Positions 29,253 through 39,292 of a stretch of DNA of 44,840 bases are shown in pieces; the first letter of the stretch is position 1; each line of letters begins with the position of its first letter. The stretch covers positions 189,535 through 234,374 of the forward strand of contig BFEA01000316.1 in NCBI GenBank assembly GCA_003427395.1. The letters run 5' to 3'. The DNA is from Chara braunii. Taxonomy: Eukaryota > Streptophyta > Charophyceae > Charales > Characeae. The notes under the pieces were generated by a model that worked only from the letters and a program-made list of their open reading frames with translations, was not told the DNA's origin and searched no databases. Position numbers and translations under genes: made by a program.

Positions 29253-29494
29253 GTGTCTTTACCCAGGCGGGTTAGAGACGGAGAGTATATTTCATCATGG
29301 TGGGGCGTGATGATGGGCACGGACATCTTTGTCTGGATTGAGTCTGGGTTCGATGACCAGCAGGAATGCGCAATTGTGAGGGTGACCCTGTACGCCTCTG
29401 CCATCTTTTGGGTCGAGCATAGAATAGAGTTGACACTTGGGCACGGAAGTCTGCTCGCTAGGCCGCTGAGGGTAGCTGAGGCGGCTGCGGCAAA

Positions 29495-29863
29495 GTGGGC
29501 GAGGGAAGTATCCCATGGCGGAGAAAAGCACGTACTAACCCATGTAGAGGTCAAGTGCTCTGGGGGTTCGCGCTTCCGACGGTTCCACTACGAGTCACCC
29601 TGCCCTACTTCCTCGTAGAGAAGAGCTTTGGTGGACAGGCAATAATAGAAGAGGCAGTTGAAGCTGCTATGAGGGTGCAAAACTGGGAGTATGGGCGTTA
29701 TACATGTGAACTGATATATGGTCTGTACTTAGACTCGAAGTTCTCGCCTCCTAGGCAGTGGCTTAAGAATACGGCCAATATGGTTGACATATATGCCACT
29801 TCTCATGATCCGAATAAGGGGAATGTAGACTGGGATGAGCTTCGAGCAGTAGTGGACCAATAA
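29495..29863 (+). CDS. Unrecognised open frame upstream of gag, up to 122 aa
   Basis: The C-terminal 70 residues look protein-like: LVEKSFGGQAIIEEAVEAAM, WEYGRYTCELIYGLYLD, then FSPPRQWLKNTANMVDIYAT. The first 40 residues overlap another open frame (29253-29618), so the true start may be downstream or in a different frame. It lies between the primer site and the Gag-like frame, in the same orientation. I do not recognise the family. It could be the N-terminal part of Gag separated by decay, or a captured host fragment. Confidence 0.4.
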   Translation: MGEGSIPWRRKARTNPCRGQVLWGFALPTVPLRVTLPYFLVEKSFGGQAIIEEAVEAAMRVQNWEYGRYTCELIYGLYLDSKFSPPRQWLKNTANMVDIYATSHDPNKGNVDWDELRAVVDQ

Positions 29864-30097
29864 AAAAGGTCCTTGTCGTTTGCTAAAAGTGCGCTCCCTT
29901 TGACTTGGGTGCAGTCGTGTCTATACCTATTGTCACATTACTGCTGCTTGCCAACAGTCAGCGTTGAGGAGTCCTGCTTGTATATACTATTGTAAGGACT
30001 AGGGGTTCCTCGATGTGGACATGGGATAAGGTAATGAGCGTTGAGTTCAACCGCTTGCCCCTGGTTGCTTGAGTCCGCCTAGGACGCTCCCTAATAA

Positions 30098-30871
30098 ATG
30101 GCTGCTTGCTTTGCGTACCAGGCTGCAATCAGCACCATGGCGGAAGAGAGCGGTTTCGCCAGGATCCTGCGTTGGAGAAACTTGTGCCTCATGAAGGTGT
30201 TGCTGCACGAGATGTTGCGGGATTCAATGCCCTCAGATTTGCGCACCCTGTTGTTCCAAGGAAGGAACTTGTCCAGCTTTCTGCGTGATTTTCAGGATTT
30301 CTGCCTTATAAAGAAGTGGGACAACAAGGCGATGTGGTACATGTTCCCTTTGTTCGTTTGCGAAATCCTAAGCGAGGAGGTTTATACCCTCAAGCAGAAG
30401 GCGAAGACGTGGGATGAGCTGGAGATTTCCCTAAGGCTAAGATTCCCAGAAGACGGGATGGAGGGTCAACGTGGGGAATGCTCTGTGCCGCCAAGTGCGG
30501 GCGGACCATCGCAGGCAGAATTAAGTGGGCTACAAAGACAAGTAGGGGCCTTGGAAGAGAGGTCAGCACGACTAGAGGAGGTCAGGAAGGGCAAGCAGAA
30601 AATTTCGGAAGGTCCGCCAAGTGAGCCGACTGACCAGGGTGAAAGAGGAGTGGAGAAGGATGACCAAGAGTCACCCCTCTCGATAGGAGCCCCAAAGAGG
30701 CGAGCCGGTGTTCAGGCGAGAGACAAAGACGGAGATTTCATTGAGATAAAGGAGGAGCAGGATGCTAATATAGCCTTGCCTGTTATTGCGCCGGATCCAA
30801 AGAAGGGGCTCATTAACGTGGAAGCGTCCTCAGCTGCAGGTCGGAGAGGCAAAAAAATGGGTGGTGGCTAG
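30098..30871 (+). CDS. Gag-like protein, N-terminal and middle part (257 aa)
   Basis: The first 130 residues resemble a retrotransposon Gag capsid core: FQGRNLSSFLRDFQDFCLI followed by WYMFPLFVCEILSEEVYTL and a WDELEISLRLRFP helix. Residues 148-175 (QAELSGLQRQVGALEERSA and on) form a short coiled coil, followed by an acidic/basic linker. There is no zinc knuckle in this frame; the knuckle is in the next one downstream, which is shifted. It should assemble particles and bind element RNA, perhaps complementing a partner element. The Met at 30098 is chosen as the first in frame; the Met at 30137 is an alternative. Confidence 0.65.
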   Translation: MAACFAYQAAISTMAEESGFARILRWRNLCLMKVLLHEMLRDSMPSDLRTLLFQGRNLSSFLRDFQDFCLIKKWDNKAMWYMFPLFVCEILSEEVYTLKQKAKTWDELEISLRLRFPEDGMEGQRGECSVPPSAGGPSQAELSGLQRQVGALEERSARLEEVRKGKQKISEGPPSEPTDQGERGVEKDDQESPLSIGAPKRRAGVQARDKDGDFIEIKEEQDANIALPVIAPDPKKGLINVEASSAAGRRGKKMGGG

Positions 30872-31101
30872 CGCACTGGGTAGAGACGGTATGTGGTTGT
30901 TGGGAGAAGACTGACTGTACCCCGCAAGGAAGTAAGGGAAGGGGTGTGACAGGAGAAAAAGGGAAGCTTGAACCTCCCAAGTTGACAGAGGCTCAGTGGA
31001 AGGCGAGGAATTGGGCCCAGGGAGGTTAGGGTACCAGCGAAGGGCAGTGCTCGCAACAAGAGGTAGTCACTCCGCGAGGAATGGGAGACGAAACTGCTTA
31101 A

Positions 31102-31755
31102 AGGGGGCCTTCGGCAGCCGAGCAGGCACTATATCGACAATGGACGCCGTACGATCAAATGGGTATAGGGCCTGAGATTGGGATAGACCGAATGCTGAAA
31201 GAGGTTATAAGGTTTATCCATGTAGGATTGAGGGATGAAGTTGACAGGTTGATCAAAGGAGCGAGGTCATCATGGGGGAAATTTTGTGATGACATGAGGC
31301 ATAAGTACTGGCTAGGTGAGGAGCACCTGACCAATAACGATCTGGAGATGGTACCCAGGCCTTTGGTAGCCCAAGCCTAGTCCGGGAGGCCGTTGCAATT
31401 ACCGTCGCAGCAAGTGCCGCAAGGCGGCAGGGCCTACGAAGAAGGTCAAAAGCAGGCGGCTGGAAGAGGCCGCAGGAACGGTGGGCGTGGCAGCGAAGGA
31501 CGCAGCGGCAGCAGAGGTGGCTTTGGAGGGAAGAAAGCGAGTTGGGAAAAAGATATTTGCAGACATTGTGCCAAGGAAGGGCACATAATAAAGTTTTGCC
31601 CGGAGCGCAAGACAGATGAGGCAAGCGGTCTAATACGGATTGACATTGAGGGAAATATTTTCGACAGGGTCGGGGAGTATATCGACCCAACCATCCCAGG
31701 GGGAACACGGAAGGAAGCTTTGCGGCGGGATGGAGCATCGGACACCGCCTCCTAA
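31102..31755 (+). pseudogene. Gag-like C-terminal part with zinc knuckle, interrupted by TAG
   Basis: The frame opens near 31102 (EQALYRQWTPYDQMG), runs through WGKFCDDMRHKYWLGEEHLT, and meets TAG at 31378-31380. The same frame continues through a Gly/Arg-rich segment to CRHCAKEGHIIKFC (about 31558-31599), a CX2CX4HX4C nucleic-acid-binding knuckle, and a tail with IDPTIPGGTRKEALRR. The order capsid, Gly/Arg linker, knuckle is that of Gag. It is in a different frame from 30098-30871. Whether the two parts were one protein joined by a now-lost frame or two exons is not resolved. Confidence 0.65.
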
Positions 31756-33683
31756 ATGTAATCGTGAAGGAGAAAGACTTGTGTGAGAACGAGCTGAAAA
31801 TTTTTAGCAGACTGTAAATATGCGCGAGGGATCCCAATTATGTAGCTGTTGTAGATAGGTACAACATACAGCGAGAAGGGGTTTCACAATAATGGTCCGG
31901 TAAAGTGACTTAGGCTGTAGATAGCTCAAACATATAGGTGAGGCCAGGAGGTGATGAGTAAGTAGGGATTGGTTCGCCTATATGTCAGTAGGATCAAAGT
32001 TTCTTGTATATGGGGACTGAGCTAGATATGTGCATAGTTAGGTATAACCACGACTAGCTTGTCCGTCTGTACATATGCAGATCGTTGTACTAGACGAATC
32101 ATTCGTTTCCTCTTTTGGTGTGATTTAGATGGTTGTGTCCAAACGTGTGATATATTGGTATGTACAATTGGGATAAATTGCGTGGTTTGAGCCTTTGTAT
32201 GGGTTTGGCTGTATTTCGAGATACTTGTGTGTTCGAGACGTGGGTTACTCAGCAGAGTAGGACGTGAGGGCTGGGGACCTATGTCGTTCTGAGAGAGACA
32301 TTTTGTCCTGGTGTACATATTGAGTTGAAACCCTATGAGGTTTGGTTTTTGTGACGATCACTATCACTCTCACGTGTGTGGTTTTATCCTGATGAATGTT
32401 GACTTTGTGTGGAAGATGTGTGAATGTATGACATGTAAAGTTGTTTACTCCTCGGTATACTCGTGCGACCTGCCCCCGGGCAGCTGATAGGGAAGAGTAT
32501 AAGGGGAGGAAGTGCAACCTGTTTATGGAAAGTTGTGGGGATTTTCTGAGGATTTATGAGTCTCTCAGACTCGAATGTTTCACCATGCCGGTTGTTGATT
32601 GCTTAAGTGTGACGAGGACCCATAAGATGGTCTCTCCGTAATGTTCCGTCTTATGAAGAGACCCTTTGGATTTTAGAAAAGGGGGTGTTCTGTGATGTTT
32701 TGTGTTGTGACGGGACCCCTCGTGATTTTGAGAGAGGGGGTGTTTTGTTCTGTAATGAGACCCCTCATGATTTTGGGAGAGGGGGTGTTTTGTTCTGTGG
32801 TGAGACCCCTCGTGATTTTGAGAGAGGGGATGTTTTGATCTATGATGAGAGCACCTGGATTTTGGGAAAGGGGGAGGGTTTATTATTGCAAGACCCACCC
32901 TCAGAGGTGAGTAAGCTGATTTATGGCATGGTGAGTTGTCTAATGAGTGATAAAAGTCTGACGAAAAGAGGTCACTTTTGTTGAAATGTTTGAGGAAGTC
33001 GCAACGACTGCAGGGCGAGAGAAATCTCAGGATGGGTGGCTGCTGGCTCTGATCAAGTCAGGGGTCACGACCTTGTGGACCTAGTGGATTTTGTTTGTGA
33101 TTGTGTGAAGGATGCCATGCCTTTCGTGGGAGAGCTGGTAAATGCTTTCAGACCCCTGCGTAACCTCGCAGTGGGCCCGTGATTGGTTTTGCGACGCTCC
33201 GTCTAACCACTTGTGCTAGTTCTGGGACATAATAGAGGAATACCAAGCTAAGCGGTAAAGATTAGCACCTCTAGGGCGCAACCCCAGTGGATGGCTGCTA
33301 GCCGGTGCAACCAGGCTGCAGGACCGCGGAGTAAGAGTTTAAGGGGAGTTGCCCGCCCCAGGGAAATTACTCCGTGGGATAGTGACCGTTGAGGTTTTTG
33401 GAAAATACTGATTGAATGCTTATCAAGAGAAAACCTATCGTTGCGTAACCAACGAGGGTACTGCCGCTAAAATAACAACTTGGTGGGCCGTAGTCTTGGT
33501 CCGATCAGCCAGGATATACAAACCTGGCAGCATATAGTTGTGGAGGCATGGTTTGATGGAGGTCTCTACCCTGTGTTTGTCGGCTAATCGGATTGGTTCC
33601 TCTTTCGTCAGCATCTTGGGGAATCTGATCGCTTTTCGATTTTGCGAAGCGATGGGGACGTCGCTTAATATGGTCCGGTAAGT
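31756..33683 (+). other. Interior of the giant element after gag: no pol found
   Basis: About 1.9 kb where protease, RT, RNase H and integrase would be expected. No YxDD, DSG, D,D35E or RNase H motif is seen in the available frames. It contains the 45-bp tandem repeat at 32655-32880. No polypurine tract is obvious just before 33684; the nearest purine-rich stretch is GCGAAGCGATGGGGACG near 33644-33660, 24 bp away. Confidence 0.65.
32655..32880 (+). repeat. 45-bp tandem repeat, about five units
   Basis: Units built on ACCCCTCGTGATTTTGAG with a following GAGGGGGTGTTTTG begin at about 32715, 32760 and 32805, with degenerate units before and after. Each unit can fold, since CCCCTC pairs with GAGGGG. 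The period is a multiple of three, so both strands stay open (TPRDFERGGVLFCNE-like units on plus; KHPLSQNHEGSHHRT-like on minus). Confidence 0.8.
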
Positions 33684-33987
33684 TGTCGGCGCGAATACCC
33701 TTAGAAGGGTATCCGCCCTGATTTTTGCAAGCAACAAAAATAATTTTGGTTTAAAGTTTAAGTATACCGCGCTAGGCGCGGCCGCGTCTGTGACTTACGT
33801 TGGTAGGATGGTTGGCTAGAGTAAAGAGTGTGTGGGCGCGCAGGTTTAAGGCGCGCGTGAGTCATCCCCTGATGTTGATTACGAAACTGGCGCGGGTGGC
33901 AGTCTGCTTATTGTTATTATTTTTTTTTTATCTTTGAGTTTTTATTTACTCTCCATTAGACTAAGATCTAGGGGATATTTTCCTTCG

Positions 33988-34116
33988 ATGGCTACGTTTG
34001 ACCAAGTCGAGCGAGCGTACGAGGACGACGACATCGACGGCGACGGTACGACCTTGTGTGGTAAATGGGGTGACGTAGGATGGCGCGCGGGGGCGGCCAC
34101 GACACGGTTTGGGTAG
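33988..34116 (+). CDS. Small open frame in the 3' LTR, 42 aa
   Basis: Counterpart of 21292-21420: begins MATFDQVERAYEDDD and ends RAGAATTRFG, the same length and uninterrupted. Doubtful as a gene. Confidence 0.2.
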   Translation: MATFDQVERAYEDDDIDGDGTTLCGKWGDVGWRAGAATTRFG

Positions 34117-35448
34117 GCCGGCGTGGATACTTAGCGGTCGTGGGTTTGGTTGCAGGCAGAGACGATGCCCTGACCGTCTTTCTGGCCTAGGCACTGCGCT
34201 GCCTCACCTTATATTGGGTTTTGCGTAGGCTAACTCCAGGCTTGGGCTTAGCCCTATTGGTTACGGTATTGGATTCGGGAGACGGAGGTTCGGGGGTCGA
34301 GGCCAGTGGGCGTCGGCGCGGCAGCAGCGGAGCAGCGTGGAGCGAAACCTGAGGGGTTGAGGGCCCTGCGGGGCTATCTCCCTCGGTTTTGTGTACAAGC
34401 GCGGCGGCGGACCCACTCCACGGGACGACAGGGTGCCAGCGATCCCGCGGTTCCCCGACGTTACTGTTATTCTATTTTATTTTCTTATTGTTCTGGGTCC
34501 CACGCCCCGTTTTGGAACGCGGGGCTGCGGTAGGATGTCGCGCGGGGGTGTGTTATATTCGCAGGGGGACCAGAGGTTCAAATCACAAACTGTTGTGGGG
34601 ACTACGCCGAAGTCACGCCCCTATAGTATTAAGGGGAGCCCCGTATCAGCCACATCCGTGCTCAAGCCTCCAACGAGGGAACATGCTGGAGTTGTACCCA
34701 CAGGCAAGGGGGGGGGGGCGATATCCGCTATAGTGGGCAGGTGGTGCATGACGGGGGCCAGCCAGTAGCGTCGAGCTGAGTCTCGGCGCTGGGCCAGCCA
34801 CTATGCCTCGCCTTCGGCCCCATTCCCCTATGAACGTCGGCAGGTGGGGCGTGGAGTTAGTGATAGCGGTCAGTAGGCAGCACTGCGGAATGAACCGGGA
34901 CGGGGTGGCACGCTGGGTGCTATGCGAACGGCAGCGAGCGGGCGACGGAGAGGCTAGCAAAAAGGGGGCCGGGGACACTGTGGTAAGACACACGGTGCGA
35001 CCGCCGGGCCCTGTTGTCGTCGGATTTAGGTAATGTGACGAGAGATTAATCGAGTTGGCTGGTAGCTGGTTCTCTCCGAAGTTTTCCCGGATAGGCGTGG
35101 CCGTCGAATGGGTCACAGGGACGCTGTGGAGTCCCCAAGCTACTGGGCGCTGTGGGACGAAGCTGGCGCTGACGGGTCGCAAAGGCGGAGGAGTGAATCA
35201 GGACGGGGAGCCGCGACGGGTGCACGCGGAGTGAAGGAGAACGGGCAGCGGGGTGATAGCGCGTGAGGGACGAGCGCTAAGATCACGGAGAAAGGTAATC
35301 AGTGTCGGGCGCTAAAGCAACAGGCAGCGGGAGCGACGGGGCAGCACCAGAGAGAGTCGGGATGATGAATGGAAGAGGGAATGAACCTGGCCACGGGCTC
35401 GCGCCGGGTTCATTCGGAGGGAACAACGAAGGAGGAGAGGTGTAGCTC

Positions 35449-36453
35449 ATCCGTTGAGGAACGGATTTGGGCGGGGAGAAAGGCGATCCCGGGGCTTTAA
35501 CCCCGAGCGAATCCGATGGTGGAAGCGGATTGGCGGAAGGTGGAGTGTGGAGTAAGATAGCAAGAAAAACTCCCGCGCGGAGCTATGGCGGAGAGAAGAA
35601 ATGGTGGGAGGACGGTATGACGAAGGGAAAAATCGTATTGCCCGCCTGTTCCTTGATGGAATCAGGCAGGGAAAGAAGTGATATCGGGGTTTCTACCCCG
35701 AGCGGCCTCGTTGGTAAGGTCAGATGAGTGGGAGGGGTAGTAGAACTAGAGATGAATAGGAAAGTTGGTGCGCGCGGGATATGGCGGAGGACGAGGAAGG
35801 AGAAAGATAAAGAAGAGTGTTATTCGCTCGATCCTCAATGGATTCTAGCGGGTAAAGACACGGTATAGAGGTATTAAGGAGGGGCGAATTCGATTTTGTT
35901 GTTAGTTTGAGTGATTAGTTAGTGTAGAAAGAGGGTTAGTAGAAGAACAAGTTGCGGGGAGTGATGGCTATGGCCGGGATGGAGGTGCGAGGTCCCACCC
36001 GATTATTCAATGAAAACGGGCGGGGGGAAGATGTTGACATGGGGTTATTAGTCGTGGCGAGCCCGACTGTTGTGGCGGTTTCGGTGGAAAGGCAGTGGGT
36101 TAGGAGGTAGAGAAGATAGGGGGTGCACTGGGGCTACGGAGGAAGTGCAAGTGAAAAGTGGGGGGGCGGAATGTACCTAGACGACCCACCGGGCCAAATG
36201 CATTCAGGAATGGTGGCCGGTAAGGCGTAATCGAGTATGTAAAGCCTGCCCGATTCCTGATGAAAACGGGTAGGGAAAGAACTCGACATGGGGTTATTAG
36301 CAGCAGGGAATCCGAATCTGGTGTTCGATTTAGTATTAAGTGAGAGGACTAGAAGTTAGTAAAGAACCGGTCTACGCGAAGCTATGGCTGAAGGATAGGT
36401 GAGGTAAGAAGGAGAGATCGAGTTTTCCCTCGATTCTTGCTGAAAACGGGGGA
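35449..36453 (+). repeat. Tandem hairpin family 2 in the 3' LTR
   Basis: Counterpart of 22751-23754. In the fifth unit the left-LTR stem CCCGCCC/GGGCGGG is here CCTGCCCG/CGGGTAGG (36245-36252 and 36267-36274): a C-G pair has become T-A and a G-C pair has become G-U, so pairing is kept. Other units have lost a pair, for example CCCGCCTG/CAGGCAGG near 35641 and CCCACCCG/CGGGCGGG near 35996. Confidence 0.65.
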
Positions 36454-36702
36454 GGGAGTGCGAGTCCTAGAGATCTCGGTGGTGGGGGAATCTGATGAGT
36501 AAGTCGAGTTCGGAGGTTAGTGAGTAGATTCGTGGCTTGGGCAGTGAGAACTGCGCCAAAGGGGGAAAGAGGTTACGTACCTGAATAGAAGGAGGTGCGG
36601 GGCCAGGAGGCTGCTACCCACCGAGCTAAGCACTTCGAGGTGGGGACCAATCAGTTCGGGGTGTTTCTGCTACCTGTCGGTGGTGACGGGAGTCGACGGA
36701 GG

Positions 36703-36768
36703 GGCTCGTTGGCTCAGTGGATGGTAGGCGTGAACGGTCTGCGGGGTTCACTCGTGATGATATGAGTC
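36703..36768 (+). repeat. tRNA-like unit with Pol III boxes in the 3' LTR
   Basis: A box TGGCTCAGTGG (36710-36720), unchanged from the left LTR; B-like GGTTCACTCGT (36745-36755); possible acceptor GGCTC/GAGTC, which keeps pairing through one G-U. Confidence 0.45.
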
Positions 36769-37871
36769 GGCCATGCGCTACTTCGCTCAATGTAGGATGC
36801 GCAGCCGTCGCCTGTTGCCTGTGTCCCATTTGCCTGTAGCATCAAGCAACGCGGCCGTAGGCAGACCGCGAGGAAGAGGTTTGGCCATTGGCCGGAGCGT
36901 TGTTCACCCCACCAAACGAAGTAGCGGGGAGCGAGCAGCGGGGTTACGAGCTTATATGATGGTTGTGGGTTGCCCGTCCCGTTAGAATAAAGGAGTAAGC
37001 CGCATGGCGCTGGAACTTACCTTTTGATGCCGCAAAACCCATTCTGCAGCGCGAAGTGCCGGGTAGCCAGCTGGGATGTTGTGGCCAGTTGAGAAGGCTG
37101 GGATGGTAGAAGGCCACCTTTGGACCGTTATGCTGCCCCCACCCACTACCATTCTGAGTCTCTTGACCAGAGGTGTGAGGCCAGCCACGAGCTTGCAGAC
37201 TTGCTTATAACTGCTACATTTCAGGTCGCAGATCCTGCGGAGGGGTTTGTGGGTGAGGGGCGATGGTGCTGCAAACCGGGGGATTGTTTGGGGTTCGACT
37301 TCAGTAGTTGACTCAGTGTTGACCAAACCTTCGCGCGCTTTGGCCATCATTGCGGGGCCCTCAGGCAAGACAAGATAACAAGGCCCTCTCGCACGAGTCT
37401 GAGAGCACCATCCTTGGATCTGAGAGTCTCAAAACATTTCTCTTCCTGCCTTTCTTACTCTAAGTTTAGTCCATTGGTTCTACGAGGAAGGCGGCAGGCG
37501 GGATTGCAACCCGTAATCCGCGCCAAGGCCTCTGTGGGAGGTTCGCCCCACCGATTGTGGGAGCTCTGTCGGAGCCTAGGCGAGGCTCTGGAGGCAGGGA
37601 ATTGAACGATAACCTTTGCTTTCCTTATAAACCCAGTATAACCCGTATCTATACACCTCCCCATGTATTGGTTGATTGGGCTGTATGCAACACTTACGTT
37701 GACTTTTTGGATTGACTTTTGGGATACAAAATCAGACTAACTAAAGTAATGCATGTATAATGGCAGTTTCAGTTTCTTTGATTGCCTGAAAGCAGATTGT
37801 CACAAAGGGATGCATCTGGGGGAAGGCTGGGAGGAAAACAGTTTTGTTTGCAATTGAATGGGTCTCATAGG

Positions 37872-38696
37872 GTCAGGTATTGTTTCTAAGATGAATGGCC
37901 TGACTGCTATGTGTTGTTTTATTTTCTGAAGGACCAAGCATCGTTTCTAAGATGAATGACTTGGTTACTGTGTTTCTGTAATTGTGTCAGACATTGTTTC
38001 TAACATGAATGGCCTGGCTACTTACTTTTGAGGGGTATTGCTTGCCTAGCTTTTGAGGGTCAGACATTGTTTCTAAGTTGAATGGTCTGGCCGCTGTTTT
38101 ACTTGGGTGGTTTCTGAACAGTCTCTGGGTCAGACCCAGGGTACTCTGATTTTTTTGTGTGTGCTGAAAAAGGGAGAGCAGAGCATTGTTTCTAAGATGA
38201 ATGACTCATCTCTCCTTGATTGTTTTTATTCCGAGGGAGGATTCAGAGTCAGACGACTAGACATTGCTTCTAAGATGAATGGTCTAAGTTTGAGGCCTCA
38301 AGATCATAATGAGAACGAAGGAATATGATTCTTTATCATGTTGTATATATATGTACTCATATACGAACAAGGCTAGTCAGGCATTGTTTCTAAGATGAAT
38401 GGCCTAACTATAACCTTATCATAAACAAAAAGAGTATAATTAAAAGTTATAATTGAATGTAACCTAGACAGGCTGAGCATTGTTTCTAAGACGAATGACT
38501 CAGTCCTACGCCCACTTTTGAAGATTAAGTTCAAAGAAGTATATATAACTTGGCTATTTAAACAGTTCAGGGCGACTAAGCATTGTTTCTAAGATGAATG
38601 GCTTAGTCACATGCCCAATGAAGAGAAAAGTAGTTGTGCAAATTGTTCGTGTATACCTAAGACAGAGGGTTGACATTGTTTCTAAGACGAATGACC
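37872..38696 (+). repeat. Hairpin array, family 1, ten copies (3' LTR)
   Basis: Copies 1-4 match the left LTR: GTCAGG/CCTGAC (37872), ACCAAG/CTTGGT (37933), GTCAG/CTGGC (37986), GGTCAGAC/GTCTGGCC (38058). Four extra copies follow: AGGGAGAG/CTCTCCTT plus inner GAG/CTC (38171-38217); TAGAC/GTCTA (38258-38286); TAGTCAGG/CCTAACTA with one mismatch (38374-38410); GGCTGAG/CTCAGTC with one G-U (38471-38505). Copies 9 and 10 match left copies 5 and 6: GACTAAG/CTTAGTC (38574-38608) and a weak GGTT/GACC (38668-38696). The loop core is nearly constant and spacing is irregular (53-116 bp). Confidence 0.88.
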
Positions 38697-39012
38697 AGTC
38701 TCAATGCCCTATGTAAGCAGGGTATAAAGGGTTAAATCATTGAACGACTATGAACTATTGTTTGCCAAGTTGACTTGGGGCTAGTGAGAGTACTTACTTT
38801 TGTGGTTTGGCATTGCATGTGACTGAGTGAGGCTACTACTTGGTCTGAGATTCAGTTGGACAGGTAGTTGCTTTAGAAGCTCGCCACGTGCTAGAGCGAT
38901 AGGAGTTAGTTCGATTTCTGCATTTTTTTAGCTAAGTTTATTTTACTTACATCGATTATCGCATTTTCTGGGATCTTTTGTTATACTTGGCTTTGTATTA
39001 ATTTTTGTAAGT

Positions 39013-39292
39013 TACCCTCTCTAGGGGGAGCGCTGCCGAAATTTCTGCAAATCCAAGGAGTTAGTCAAGTTTTGACTTGTCAAAGTTCAACTTACCTAAA
39101 GTTTATACATGACTTAGTAAAAATTTGGAAAGTCTCATTTTCTAAAGGGATTGCTGCCCAAATTTTTGCAAATTCAGGGAGTTAGACAAAATTTGATTTT
39201 GGAAAGTCAAAGACCATTTCTGGTTTCATATTCGGGCTGATATGAATTCTGAAAAGACACTTTTCCTACGGGAAGCGCTGCCGAAATTTTCA
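39013..39292 (+). repeat. Three-unit repeat of about 120 bp (3' LTR)
   Basis: Counterpart of 25940-26218. Units around GGGAGCGCTGCCGAAATTT, GGGATTGCTGCCCAAATTT and GGAAGCGCTGCCGAAATTT. Confidence 0.75.

Noticed and set aside
33640-33683. Polypurine tract before the 3' LTR of the giant element
   Set aside because: The only purine-rich stretch (near 33644-33660) is about 24 bp from the LTR and is interrupted by pyrimidines.
25174-38696. Hammerhead or twister ribozymes in the hairpin arrays
   Set aside because: The loop lacks the CUGANGA and GAAA core of hammerheads, and no twister core is visible.
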